This document shows, piece by piece, positions 18,696-28,037 of a stretch of DNA of 64,000 bases; the first letter of the stretch is position 1, and every line of letters starts with the position of its first letter. The notes beneath the pieces are model-generated. The model worked only from the letters and a program-made list of their open reading frames with translations, was not told where the DNA came from and did not search any database. The DNA comes from Serratia ureilytica (GTDB taxonomy: Bacteria > Pseudomonadota > Gammaproteobacteria > Enterobacterales > Enterobacteriaceae): assembly GCF_013375155.1 (NCBI RefSeq), contig NZ_JABXOF010000012.1, positions 1 to 64,000 on the forward strand, in the 5' to 3' direction. A program made the position numbers and the translations under genes.

Positions 18696-20735
18696 ATGAC
18701 AAGAACAGGAAAGGTTTTCAGCTGGCTGGGCGGCATTGTGCTGCTGCTGATCGTCGCGCTGGCGATCTTCATTGCTACCTTCGACTGGAATCGACTCAAG
18801 CCCACCATCAACGACAAAGTGTCGGCCGAACTGCGGCGACCGTTCGCCATTCGCGGCGATCTGGGCGTCGACTGGTCGCGCAATCCGGATGAGGGCGGCT
18901 GGCGCGCCTGGGTGCCCTGGCCGCATATTCACGCCGAAGACGTGTGGCTGGGTAACCCGAAAAACATGCCCGGCGACAGCATGGTGACGCTGCAGCGCGT
19001 CGACGCCAGCATTGCGCCGCTGGCGCTGCTGGGTAAAGAACTGCTGATCCCGCGCATCTGGCTGAAGCAGCCGAATGCTTCGTTGCAACGTCTGGCCAAC
19101 GGCGACAACAACTGGACGTTTGACCTGGCTGCCGGCCAGGATCCCAAGCAGCCGCCTTCCGACTGGTCGTTCACCGTTCACGACATCGTATTCGACAAGG
19201 GGCAGATCGCCTTTAAAGACGCCACGCTGAAGGCGGATTTCCGCGCCGTCATCGATCCGCTCGGCAAGCCGTTGCCGTTCAGTGAAGTGACCGGCAAACA
19301 GGGCGGCGACAAGACCGCGACCCCCGATTACGTTTTCGGCTGGCAGGTGAAGGGCAAATATAACGGCGAACCGTTGAGCGGCAGCGGCAAGATTGGCGGC
19401 ATGCTGTCGCTGCAGAGCGCCGATTTGCCGTTCCCGCTGCAGGCCGATGTGCGCTCCGGCAGCACCCGGGTGGTGGTCGCGGGCACCTTGTCCGATCCGC
19501 TGAACCTCGGCGGCCTGGATGTACAGCTGAAATTTTCCGGTGAAAGCCTGAGCAACCTCTATGGCCTGACCGGCGTGTTGTTGCCGAATACCCCGCCGTA
19601 TGCGACCGATGGCCATCTGACCGCCCGTCTGCATCAGCCGGGCGGCGCGGTGTTTGAGTACCAGAAATTCGACGGAAAAATCGGCGATAGCGACATTCAC
19701 GGCAGCTTGAAGTACGTTGCCGGTAAACCACGGCCCACGCTGAGCGGCGCGGTGAACTCCCGGCAGCTGAGGTTGGCGGATCTGGCGCCGCTGATCGGCG
19801 CCGACTCCAACGCCGCCAAAGCCGGGCGCGGCGAGAAAAGCCGTCAGCCGGCGGATAAGGTGCTGCCGGTCGAACAGTTCGATACGCAAAGCTGGAGCAA
19901 GATGGATGCGGACGTGAAGTTTGCCGCCGCGCGCATTGAACGCGGCAGCGATTTGCCGCTGAGCGATCTGGCCACGCACCTGAAGCTGAACAATGGCGAA
20001 CTGCGCCTGGATCCGCTGCGCTTCGGCATGGCGGGCGGCAGCCTGAACGCCGTCGTACGCCTCGACGGCGGCAAAAAGCCGATGCGCGGGCAGGTGGATA
20101 TGCATGCACGCAAACTTCAGCTTAAACAGCTGTTGCCGAATGTGGAGGCGATGAAGCGCAGCCTCGGGCAGATGAACGGCGACGCCAGGCTGACGGGCAG
20201 CGGCAATTCGGTGGCCGAGCTGCTGGCGACCAGCAACGGCGATCTGCGCCTGCTGATCAATAACGGGGTGATCAGCCGTAGCCTGATGGAGATCCTCGGT
20301 CTGAACGTCGGTAACTATCTGGTGGCACAGCTGTTTGGTGACGACGTGGTGGGCATCAACTGCGCGGCGGCGGACGTCGGCATCCGCAGCGGCGTCGCCG
20401 CGCCGCGACTGTTCGTGTTCGACACCGAAAACGCGGTGATCAACATCACCGGCAACACCAACCTCGCCACCGAACGGCTGGATTTATCCATCGATCCGGA
20501 AAGCAAGGGCATGCGCGTGCTGACCCTGCGATCGCCGCTGTACGTGAAAGGCACCTTCAAGCATCCGGACGCCGGGGTCAAAGCCGGGCCGCTGATCGCG
20601 CGCGGCGCGGCGGCGGTGGCGTTGGGGGCGGTGCTGACGCCGGCGGCGGCGCTGCTGGCGCTGGTCTCGCCCAGTGAAGGCGGCGAGGAGAACCAGTGCG
20701 GGCAGATCCTGCGGGAGATGAAAGGCAAAAAATAA
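18696..20735 (+). CDS. yhjG: AsmA-family protein YhjG
   Basis: 679 residues. An N-terminal membrane anchor (about 8-30) is followed by the AsmA N-terminal domain (IATFDWNRLKPTINDKVSAELRRPFAIRGDLGVDW) and a long beta-rich periplasmic part. The C-terminal AsmA_2 domain includes GDLRLLINNGVISRSLMEILGLNVGNYL. AsmA-like proteins are thought to help lipid transport or outer-membrane assembly; the specific role of YhjG is not settled. A GAGGGAG ribosome site precedes the ATG. It lies 91 bases after pdeH in the E. coli order. Confidence 0.92.
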   Translation: MTRTGKVFSWLGGIVLLLIVALAIFIATFDWNRLKPTINDKVSAELRRPFAIRGDLGVDWSRNPDEGGWRAWVPWPHIHAEDVWLGNPKNMPGDSMVTLQRVDASIAPLALLGKELLIPRIWLKQPNASLQRLANGDNNWTFDLAAGQDPKQPPSDWSFTVHDIVFDKGQIAFKDATLKADFRAVIDPLGKPLPFSEVTGKQGGDKTATPDYVFGWQVKGKYNGEPLSGSGKIGGMLSLQSADLPFPLQADVRSGSTRVVVAGTLSDPLNLGGLDVQLKFSGESLSNLYGLTGVLLPNTPPYATDGHLTARLHQPGGAVFEYQKFDGKIGDSDIHGSLKYVAGKPRPTLSGAVNSRQLRLADLAPLIGADSNAAKAGRGEKSRQPADKVLPVEQFDTQSWSKMDADVKFAAARIERGSDLPLSDLATHLKLNNGELRLDPLRFGMAGGSLNAVVRLDGGKKPMRGQVDMHARKLQLKQLLPNVEAMKRSLGQMNGDARLTGSGNSVAELLATSNGDLRLLINNGVISRSLMEILGLNVGNYLVAQLFGDDVVGINCAAADVGIRSGVAAPRLFVFDTENAVINITGNTNLATERLDLSIDPESKGMRVLTLRSPLYVKGTFKHPDAGVKAGPLIARGAAAVALGAVLTPAAALLALVSPSEGGEENQCGQILREMKGKK

Positions 20736-21503
20736 TCAGGCGCGCGGCGGCGGCGTGAGCAGCCGGCAGTCGTGATCCTGGATCTCTTCCGCCGAGGCCA
20801 GGGTGAACGGCAGCAGGCTGCGCTCGGTTGCCAGCAGCAGGAAATCCCCGTCCGGCAGCGCGGTCATCGCCAGGCCGAAGCTGCCCATGCGCCCGTCGGC
20901 GCGCGGCAGGCCGGAGGCCAGCAGGCGGAAGGCGCCCTGTTGCTCCAGCTCGGCAGGGGTTACCCGCCGCCCCAGATAGTCATGCCCCAACAGGCCGCCG
21001 GGCAGCGGTTGCCATTGCTCGATGAAATGGGGGCCGATCTGCGCCAGCCGCTGTTTTACTGCCGGCAGCAGGCAGGAGATATGAATGTGCAGCTGGTTTT
21101 GCGTGCGGCCATATTCCGAATTGATCGCCAATGAAATATCGCCGTCGTCGATCGGTTTGCCATAGCGTTCCGCCATCACGTGGCGCGCGCGCCAGGCCTG
21201 GGCGAAGAAATTCGGCGTGGCGGCGTCCAGCACTGCCGGGCTTTCGATACCGGTGATTTTGGCGCTGGGCATCAGCAGGTATTGCAGCGGCCCGTTGCGA
21301 TCTTTAAACACCACGAAACCGGCCTGCACATCCACCTGCGCGCAGGGCGCCGGGTTGTCATGCGCTTGCTGATTGGGCAGACATTGCTGGCTGACGATGC
21401 GCCACAGCGCATCGGGATGGTCGGGTTTCAACCCGTAATAGAGCGCGATGGCGAGAGCCGCCAGCAGCGCCACGCAGACAAATACCCCACGACGCAGAGA
21501 CAT
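20736..21503 (-). CDS. cdh: CDP-diacylglycerol diphosphatase
   Basis: 255 residues. An N-terminal membrane anchor (about 7-25) leads into a HIT-superfamily hydrolase domain with the His motif QLHIHISCLLP near residues 137-147. It hydrolyses CDP-diacylglycerol to phosphatidate and CMP. Family hallmarks visible are FKDRNGPLQYLLMPSAKITGIESP, INSEYGRTQNQLHIH and SFGLAMTAL. It converges on yhjG with no gap. In E. coli cdh lies elsewhere, so it has been added to the yhjG-yhjE interval here. Confidence 0.93.
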   Translation of the reverse strand: MSLRRGVFVCVALLAALAIALYYGLKPDHPDALWRIVSQQCLPNQQAHDNPAPCAQVDVQAGFVVFKDRNGPLQYLLMPSAKITGIESPAVLDAATPNFFAQAWRARHVMAERYGKPIDDGDISLAINSEYGRTQNQLHIHISCLLPAVKQRLAQIGPHFIEQWQPLPGGLLGHDYLGRRVTPAELEQQGAFRLLASGLPRADGRMGSFGLAMTALPDGDFLLLATERSLLPFTLASAEEIQDHDCRLLTPPPRA

Positions 21504-21572
21504 CGGCCGATCCTGTTACCGAGAGAAACGTCCAGCATAGCCCGGTTTTATGACAGGAAACGAACAACGCGT

Positions 21573-21598
21573 GCGGCCCCCCGCAGTGAGGGGGCCGC
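21573..21598 (-). terminator. Strong hairpin after yhjE
   Basis: GCGGCCCCC / GGGGGCCGC with an 8-base loop, just beyond the yhjE stop. No T tract follows on the minus strand, so it may be a Rho-independent terminator of weak type or a 3' stability structure. Confidence 0.45.
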
Positions 21599-21604
21599 AG
21601 AGGA

Positions 21605-22927
21605 TCACAGCGACTGGTGGCGGGTTTCTTTCATCAGCAGGAGGGCCAGCAGCGTCAGCCCGGCCATCGCCGCCAGGTACATGCCGACGTAAAACAGCCC
21701 GTAGTGGGCCGCCAGCCAGGTGGCGATGTAAGGCGCCACGGACGCGCCGAGAATCGACGCGACGTTGTAGGAGAACGATGCGCCGGTATAGCGCACTTCG
21801 GTGGGGAACAGCTCCGGCAGCAGCGCGCCCATCGGGCCAAAGGTCAGCCCCATGATGCTCAGGCCGCACAGCAGGAAGCCCATCACCAGCGCCTGGTTGC
21901 CGGAACCCAGCAGGGTCGGGAACAGGAACGCGAAGCCGATCATCAGCAGGGTAATGGCGATCATGGTCTTGCGACGGCCGAACGCGTCCGCCAGCAGGCC
22001 GGCGATGGGCACCATCACGCCGAAACCGATCACCGCCACCATCAGCATCCACAGGAAGCTGTTGCGGGAGTAACCGAGCCCCAGCGGCTGCGGCGCAGTG
22101 CCGTAGGTCATCGAATAGACCGTCATCAGATAAAACAGCGTGTAGGTCGCCAGCATGATGAAGGTGCCGAGGATGGTGGCTTTCAGATGCTTGCTCAGCA
22201 GCGTGCCGAGCGGCACTTTCACCTGTTTGCCGGCCTTGGCCGCTTTGGCGAACACCGGCGTTTCATGCAATGACACCCGGACGTACAGGCCAATCAGCAC
22301 CAATGCGGCGGAGAGGATGAACGGCACGCGCCAGCCCCATTCCATAAATTGCTGGTCGCTCAGCAGCCACGAGAGCAGCAGGAAGGTGCCGTTGGCGAAG
22401 AAGAAGCCGATCGGGGCGCCCAACTGGGGGAAGGAGCCGTACAGCGCACGTTTTTTGGCCGGCGCGTTCTCCGTCGCCAGCAAGGCGGCGCCGCCCCATT
22501 CGCCGCCCAGCCCCAGCCCCTGGCCAAAGCGCGCCAGCGCCAGCAGGATAGGGGCGAAGATGCCGATGGTTTCATAGCTCGGCAGCAGGCCGATCAGCAC
22601 GGTGGAAATCCCCATGGTCAGCAGCGAGGCGACCAGCGTCACCTTGCGCCCCACGCGATCGCCGAAGTGGCCGAACAGCGCAGAGCCGATAGGGCGCGCG
22701 ACAAAGGCGACGGCGAAGGTGGCCAGCGACTGCAGCGTCGCGGTGGTCGGGTCGCCCTGCGGGAAGAAGATGTGCGGGAACACGATCACCGCGGCGGTGG
22801 CGTAGATGTAAAAGTCGAAGAACTCGATGGCGGTGCCGACCAGCGAGGCGACGATGACTTTCCCGCGGGAATTCACCGGTGTAGACGCGTCGTCGGCGTC
22901 GAGTGGGGGTGCGATGGTGGCTTGCAT
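21605..22927 (-). CDS. yhjE: MFS metabolite:H+ symporter YhjE
   Basis: A 440-residue major facilitator with about 12 membrane segments, of the metabolite:H+ symporter type (related to ShiA/ProP/KgtP). The opening VIVASLVGTAIEFFDFYIYATAAVIVF and the loop GHFGDRVGRKVTLVASLLTMG are characteristic. The second sugar-transporter motif is LADAFGRRKTMIAI. It matches E. coli YhjE, whose substrate is not established. It lies between cdh and yhjD in a conserved block. Confidence 0.92.
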   Translation of the reverse strand: MQATIAPPLDADDASTPVNSRGKVIVASLVGTAIEFFDFYIYATAAVIVFPHIFFPQGDPTTATLQSLATFAVAFVARPIGSALFGHFGDRVGRKVTLVASLLTMGISTVLIGLLPSYETIGIFAPILLALARFGQGLGLGGEWGGAALLATENAPAKKRALYGSFPQLGAPIGFFFANGTFLLLSWLLSDQQFMEWGWRVPFILSAALVLIGLYVRVSLHETPVFAKAAKAGKQVKVPLGTLLSKHLKATILGTFIMLATYTLFYLMTVYSMTYGTAPQPLGLGYSRNSFLWMLMVAVIGFGVMVPIAGLLADAFGRRKTMIAITLLMIGFAFLFPTLLGSGNQALVMGFLLCGLSIMGLTFGPMGALLPELFPTEVRYTGASFSYNVASILGASVAPYIATWLAAHYGLFYVGMYLAAMAGLTLLALLLMKETRHQSL

Positions 22928-23256
22928 ATCTATTTCTTATTGTTGGAGGGGGTAAAAATCCATCTTAGTGACAGCATTCCGCCTTTTCAACGCTGGAACT
23001 CTGGGCAGCGCCGCCGCTAACCGGTTAAAAAGACTAATGTTTTACCTGGCTTCTTTTCTGTAGCGTTAAACGTTGAGAAATGGGGTTCATACAGTGTGAA
23101 TGGCTGTAAAAACGGGAAAGAAAAGTGACTGGGTAGTTTGTTATGCTGGTTTTTCGAATGCCATGCCGCATGACTTAGAGGGATTGACTGGTTTTCTGCT
23201 TATTAACCAGAGGAAAGTGCCGGCGCGTGCGATAACACCGGCACGATTGCATGGCT
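22928..23256 (-). other. Intergenic region yhjD / yhjE
   Basis: A 329-base gap between two minus-strand genes. It should carry the yhjE promoter. A hairpin (GTGCCGG 23217-23223 / CCGGCAC 23238-23244) close to the yhjD stop may end the yhjD transcript. I see no gene. Confidence 0.45.
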
Positions 23257-24276
23257 TCAGCGCGCCGGCGGCTCGCGTTCCGGCAAGGCTTTGTCGCCTT
23301 TGTAGTCGGCCGTTGCGATCCAGGCGGCGCAAAACAGCGTCAGGCGGGCGAAGAAGTAGAAGAACGCCATCAGCCCGATCACTGAGCCGAAGGCCGCGCC
23401 GGAAGGCGATTTCGCCACCTGCGGCAGCGTCATCGTCATCACGAACTTGATCACCTCAAAGCCGATAGCCGCAAGCAAGGTGCCGCGCAGCAGCGCTTTT
23501 TTCTTCGGTTTGTGGCGCGGCAGCATCCAGAAAATCCACAGGAACAGCAGATAGTTGGCGAAAATCGAGATCGACAGCGCGATCGTCGTCAACGCCGGCC
23601 GCAGCCATTCGATGCCGTCCAGCCCCAGCGCGTTGACGATCGCCGCCTGCGCCGAGCCGGCGACCGAGGTCAGCGACAGCGTGATAATCAGCGCGACCAC
23701 CAGGCCGGTCAGCGAGATGAAGTCGCGGGTGTACTTGAAATAGATTTTCTCCTGATCCTGCGGATTGCGTTCCCAGACGTCACGCGATTGCGCGCGGATC
23801 GCTTCGCGCAGGTTGCCCATCCAACTGATGCCGGAATAGAGCGCCAGCGCCAGGCCGGTCAATCCCACGGTGGTGCGCTGCTGAATGGCGGTGTTGACGG
23901 TGTTCTTCAGCGTGCTGGCCAGCGTCGGATCGCTGATGCTGCCGACGATCCGGTTGATCAAACGGGCCAGCAGATCCGGGTTGGAAGCCAGCACGAAACC
24001 AGCGGCGGCGAACGACACCATCAGGATCGGGATCAGCGAGAGGAATGAAAAATAGGTGATGGCGGCGCCGAACTGGCTGCCCAGCCGATCGTTAAAGCGT
24101 TCGGCGGCGCGCAGCAGGTGCGCAACGCTCGGCCAGGCTTTGATGCGTTCAATCAGACGTGAAAAACCGCTGATGCGGCGGTCGAGCGTTTCATGGCCGG
24201 TCTTGATGGCGATAAGCGGCTTCGGCGGCGTGTCTTGTGCGGGCTGGCGGCGTTCCTGGTCTGGTCCTGTAGGCAT
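23257..24276 (-). CDS. yhjD: YhjD, YihY/BrkB-family inner-membrane protein
   Basis: 339 residues with six hydrophobic segments (starting near 73-100 with FGAAITYFSFLSLIPILMVSFAAAGFVLAS) and the family motif SGISWMGNLREAIRAQS. E. coli YhjD has been linked to tolerance of lipid A lacking Kdo when mutated and is considered a possible lipid or LPS-related transporter; the activity is unproven. A TAAGGAAA ribosome site precedes the ATG. It is the end of the yhjG-yhjE-yhjD block shared with E. coli and marks the left edge of the accessory stretch. Confidence 0.92.
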   Translation of the reverse strand: MPTGPDQERRQPAQDTPPKPLIAIKTGHETLDRRISGFSRLIERIKAWPSVAHLLRAAERFNDRLGSQFGAAITYFSFLSLIPILMVSFAAAGFVLASNPDLLARLINRIVGSISDPTLASTLKNTVNTAIQQRTTVGLTGLALALYSGISWMGNLREAIRAQSRDVWERNPQDQEKIYFKYTRDFISLTGLVVALIITLSLTSVAGSAQAAIVNALGLDGIEWLRPALTTIALSISIFANYLLFLWIFWMLPRHKPKKKALLRGTLLAAIGFEVIKFVMTMTLPQVAKSPSGAAFGSVIGLMAFFYFFARLTLFCAAWIATADYKGDKALPEREPPAR

Positions 24277-24617
24277 TACTTCACGATTTCCTTAACGTTA
24301 AACGGCATGTATCCGCGTTGATTATAGCCAAAGCCCCGCGGCGTTTTGAGCGCCGGGGCGGCAAACGGTCATTTTCCGAGCTTAACGCGTTAGCGCCCGG
24401 CATGAAATGCCAGGAGGCGGTCGATAGGTAAAATTCCTATGAAAACCCCGCCGCGCCTCGGTTTTTTTCACTTCCCTACCTCCAATTTTTATCTGTTTCG
24501 TCGGCGAGAAAGCGTTTACTCATGATGTGGCGCCACGCGTTGCCGAGCGCCGCTCCGCTGCAGCCGTAGGGGCTGGAACGGTCTCACCCGTCATCAACAG
24601 AAAAACTGGAAGGTCTT
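24277..24617 (+). other. Divergent intergenic region yhjD / rpfF
   Basis: 341 bases that must hold both promoters. A 28-codon ORF (24439-24525) occurs here but has no ribosome site at a usable distance. No clear operator is visible. Confidence 0.4.
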
Positions 24618-25484
24618 ATGAAATTGCTCAATCACCCCACCTGCCGTCCGTTTACCGAAGCGGGCAATCTGTCGCAGCTTTCCGCCTACTATGAAGAGGA
24701 GAGGCATATCATGTGGATGCTGCTGCGAGCTGCGCCGCGTCCTTGCTTTAATCAGGCGCTGATCGAAGACATCATGACGCTGGCGCAGGCGGCGAAAGAG
24801 TCTTCGCTGCGGTTCGATTTCTGGGTCACCGGCTCGCTGGTGCCGAACATGTTTAACGTCGGCGGCGATCTGCAGTTCTTCGCCGAAGCCATCAAGAACC
24901 GCAAACGCGAGGCGATGATGGCCTACGCGCGTGCCTGCATCGACTGCGTGCATGCGGCGGCGCGCGGTTTCGATACCGGCGCGGTCAGCATTGCGATGGT
25001 CGAAGGCAGCGCGCTGGGCGGCGGCTTTGAAGCGGCGCTGGCGCACCATTTCGTGTTGGCGCAGAACAATGCGCGCATGGGGTTCCCGGAGATTGCGTTC
25101 AACCTGTTTCCCGGCATGGGCGGTTACTCGCTGGTGGCGCGCAAGGCGGGCATGCGCTTGGCCGAAGAACTGATTTGGGGCGGCGAGTCGCACACCGCAG
25201 AGTGGTTCGAGAGCCGTGGGCTGGTGGATCAGCTGTTCCAGCCCGGCGACGCCTACATGGCGACGCGCACTTTCATCGATACCATCCGGCCGAAGCTCAA
25301 CGGCATGCGCGCCATGTTGCGGGCGCGTCAGCGCGTGCTGCAGCTGACGCGTTCCGAGCTGATGGACATTACCGAGGATTGGGTGCACTCGGCCTTCACC
25401 ATTGAGGAAAAAGATCGCGCCTACATCGAGCGGCTGGTGATGTTGCAGGATCGCCACACCCTGAACCTGCGTCGTGCCGGCTAA
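24618..25484 (+). CDS. rpfF: RpfF-type DSF synthase (crotonase family)
   Basis: A 288-residue enoyl-CoA hydratase/thioesterase of the RpfF type, which makes cis-2-unsaturated fatty acid signals (diffusible signal factors) from acyl-ACP. The crotonase core is clear (VEGSALGGGFEAALAHHFVLA, then GFPEIAFNLFPGMGGYSLVAR). Both glutamates that act in Xanthomonas RpfF are present here as Glu138 and Glu158. A GGAAGG ribosome site precedes the ATG. It converges on the PAS-GGDEF-EAL gene next door, the arrangement of rpfF/rpfR systems in Burkholderia and several enterics. Confidence 0.9.
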   Translation: MKLLNHPTCRPFTEAGNLSQLSAYYEEERHIMWMLLRAAPRPCFNQALIEDIMTLAQAAKESSLRFDFWVTGSLVPNMFNVGGDLQFFAEAIKNRKREAMMAYARACIDCVHAAARGFDTGAVSIAMVEGSALGGGFEAALAHHFVLAQNNARMGFPEIAFNLFPGMGGYSLVARKAGMRLAEELIWGGESHTAEWFESRGLVDQLFQPGDAYMATRTFIDTIRPKLNGMRAMLRARQRVLQLTRSELMDITEDWVHSAFTIEEKDRAYIERLVMLQDRHTLNLRRAG

Positions 25485-25500
25485 CGTTAACGCGCCCGCC

Positions 25501-27495
25501 TCACGCGGAAGGTGAGCGCGGGCGATAGGACTGCAGCCAATGCTCCAGCTGTTCCGGGAGCATTGGCCGCGCAAACAGAAAGCCCTGCTTTTCGTCCACG
25601 CCGACCTCGTCGAGGAACTGATTTTCGCTCTCGGTCTCCACCCCTTCGGCGATCACGCGGAAGGCCAGCGCCTCCGCCGCCGCGACGATCGCGCGCACCA
25701 GCGATTGCGAAACCGGGTTGAAATTCACCCCGCGCACGAAGCTTTTATCCAGCTTGATGGCGTCCAGCGGAATACGCGCCAGCTGCGCCAGCGACGAATA
25801 GCCGGTGCCGAAGTCGTCGAGATGCACCTGCGCGCCCAGCTCGCGTAGCCGGGTGATCAGCACGCGCGCGCGGTTTTCGTCTTCAATCAGGCTGCTTTCA
25901 GTCAACTCGAAGTCCAGCAGACAAGGGGCCATGCGGTGACGGCGCAGCACCCCGAGCAGATCGTTGACGATGCCGTCGTCTGCCAGCTGCCGGGCGGAGA
26001 GGTTGACCGCCACCCGCAGATTCAATCCCCGCTCTCGCCACTGCGCCGCCTGGCAGGCGGCGGTCTGCAACACCCATTGGCCCAGCGGGCCGATCAGGCC
26101 GGACTCCTCGGCATAGGAGATGAACTGCAGCGGCGGGATCAGGCCGCGCTCCGGCGAATCCCAGCGCACCAGCGCTTCCACGCTGTGCACTTCACCGCTG
26201 CGCGCGTCGATTTTAGGCTGGTAATACAATACCAGCTGATTTTGCTCCAGCCCTTTACGCAGGTTGGTGTCCAGCCACATGTATTCGGCGACGCGCTTGT
26301 TCATCTCCGGCGAGAAGACGGTATAGGTGCGCTTGCCGTGCTCCTTGGCGACGTACATGGCGGTATCGGCGCTGCGGATCAGGCTGTCGAGATCGTTGCC
26401 GTGCTCCGGGCACAGCGCGATGCCGATCGAACAGCCGGTATACACTTCGATCAGGCCGATGCGGAAAGGGGTCTTCAGCCGATCGATGATGCGCTGCGCC
26501 AGCGTTTGCAAACGTTCGCGATCGGTCTGAGGCGCCAGCACCAAAAATTCGTCGCCGCCGAGGCGGGCGAGCACCTGATCCGGGCTCAGGCAGCCGAGGA
26601 TCGCCAGCGAGACCTCAACCAGCAGCCGATCGCCGAACATATGGCCGTAGGCGTCGTTGACCTTTTTGAAGTTGTCGAGATCGAGGTACACCAGGCCGAA
26701 ACTCTCTTCGCCGCGCGTGGCGATGGCGTGGTTGATCTTGTCCTGGATGGCGTTACGGTTCGGCAGGCCGGTGATGATATCGGTGTTGGCCAGCACCCGC
26801 AGCCGTTCCTGCGCGCGACGCTCTTCGGTGATGTCGGTTCCTGAGCAGATCAGAAACACCTCGTTCTTACCGCTGCCGCTGTGCACGAACTTATTGCGAA
26901 ACAGGAACAGCCGCTCGCCCTTGACCGTCTTTACCCAGCGTTCCACCTCATACGAAGAGCCGTTGCGGAAGAAGCCGGCGATGTTGCGCCGCGAGGCGGC
27001 GGCTTCTTCCGGGCTCATAAACAGCTGGAAAACGTTCTTGCCGATCACCTCGTGTTCGTGCAGCCCGGTGTACTCCTCGCTCAGCCGATTGAAGCGCTGG
27101 ATGCGGCCGTGCTGGTCGACGATCACGATCACCGAGTTGGCTTCGGACACCACCTGCTCGGCGAAGGAGAGCCCATGCACCAGATCGCGCGCCACGGATT
27201 GGGTATCGCTGAACGCGGACGCGGTGCCCGCCCATTCGAGGTTATTGACGCGGCGCCCGACCAGATGCAGATGCAGCGGTTCGCCGGCCAGCGTGATGGT
27301 GAGTTCAAGGCTGGCGGTCACGCCGGTCAAACGGCGAATTTTCGCCGCGTCCATGGCGCTCAGCGCCACCGCGACGTGGGCTTTGCCCTTAACGGCGGAC
27401 AGCTCCAGGGCATTGCTGTCAAACGCCAGCCGCCAGTGGGGGCTCTGGGTGCCGAAGTGGGCGTTAAGAAGCTCAGGGCCTTGGTCTGCGGACAT
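25501..27495 (-). CDS. rpfR: RpfR/PdeR-like PAS-GGDEF-EAL c-di-GMP regulator
   Basis: 664 residues. The N-terminal domain (1-100, LLNAHFGTQSPHWRLAFDSNALELS) corresponds to the RpfF-interacting region of RpfR and to the start of E. coli PdeR (YciR). A PAS domain follows (about 110-225, with a PAC segment near 190-225), then GGDEF (about 235-400, intact GGDEF and DLDNFKKVNDAYGH), then EAL (about 410-655, EALVRWDSPERG, NLSARQL, LDDFGTGYSSL, IAEGVETESE). Both active-site motifs are intact, so it could make and degrade c-di-GMP. RpfR binds DSF-type signals through its PAS domain. The neighbouring rpfF supports RpfR rather than a lone PdeR. Confidence 0.88.
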   Translation of the reverse strand: MSADQGPELLNAHFGTQSPHWRLAFDSNALELSAVKGKAHVAVALSAMDAAKIRRLTGVTASLELTITLAGEPLHLHLVGRRVNNLEWAGTASAFSDTQSVARDLVHGLSFAEQVVSEANSVIVIVDQHGRIQRFNRLSEEYTGLHEHEVIGKNVFQLFMSPEEAAASRRNIAGFFRNGSSYEVERWVKTVKGERLFLFRNKFVHSGSGKNEVFLICSGTDITEERRAQERLRVLANTDIITGLPNRNAIQDKINHAIATRGEESFGLVYLDLDNFKKVNDAYGHMFGDRLLVEVSLAILGCLSPDQVLARLGGDEFLVLAPQTDRERLQTLAQRIIDRLKTPFRIGLIEVYTGCSIGIALCPEHGNDLDSLIRSADTAMYVAKEHGKRTYTVFSPEMNKRVAEYMWLDTNLRKGLEQNQLVLYYQPKIDARSGEVHSVEALVRWDSPERGLIPPLQFISYAEESGLIGPLGQWVLQTAACQAAQWRERGLNLRVAVNLSARQLADDGIVNDLLGVLRRHRMAPCLLDFELTESSLIEDENRARVLITRLRELGAQVHLDDFGTGYSSLAQLARIPLDAIKLDKSFVRGVNFNPVSQSLVRAIVAAAEALAFRVIAEGVETESENQFLDEVGVDEKQGFLFARPMLPEQLEHWLQSYRPRSPSA

Positions 27496-28037
27496 GATGA
27501 TTCCTCAAAAGAGCACGGGCGGCCGGTCAGCACGAAGAACCGCTGGCGGCCTGTGGGCCCGAAAGTGGTCGCCGTGCGCGTCTGTGCATCATATAACAGG
27601 TTTTCACAGGCGGGGCGGGTAATGGAAACTATTCTATAAGCAATGATTAGTTTTGCGGTGTACGCGCCACCCGGCGACCGGTTGCCTTAAAGTGTAGGAG
27701 GAGAACATCGGGTCGTGCGAAGTTTGTACCGGCTTCCCCGCTAACGAAAAACGGTTGATGCAAGGTTGCCTTGTGGGCGAGTAAATTATAGCGGTGAGAG
27801 GGCGGCTGAAAAATAACCCTGTCGGGGAGATTTTTGCCGGGAAATTAAAATTTCCATCAAATAAACGCCTTCTTCATAGTTTTCTCATAATTGGTGAATA
27901 AACCCGTGACGGGTTTTAAAAAGTTTACACACCCTCGCATTACTTGAATTTTATCAGCCTATTATTATCTTCGACGAACGAATGAGCCTGTTAACGTACA
28001 GCGCTCCTGATGAAGAAAAATTTTTAAGGAAATGATT
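27496..28037 (+). other. Divergent intergenic region rpfR / spy
   Basis: 542 bases with promoters for rpfR (leftward) and spy (rightward). The right half is A/T-rich. A BaeR-like sequence at 27880-27894 is listed separately. The in-frame run around 27500-27639 on the plus strand has no family match to my eye and is not called. Confidence 0.45.
27880..27894 (+). promoter_or_regulatory. BaeR-like site upstream of spy
   Basis: TTTTCTCATAATTGG resembles the E. coli BaeR box as I recall it (TTTTTCTCCATDATTGGC) but is one C shorter. It lies about 145 bases before spy, a known Bae/Cpx target in E. coli. Confidence 0.4.

Noticed and set aside
24439-24525. A 28-codon ORF (starts MKTPPRLGFFHF) upstream of rpfF
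   Set aside because: The nearest AGGAGG is about 22 bases ahead of the ATG, too far for initiation, and I know no matching small protein.
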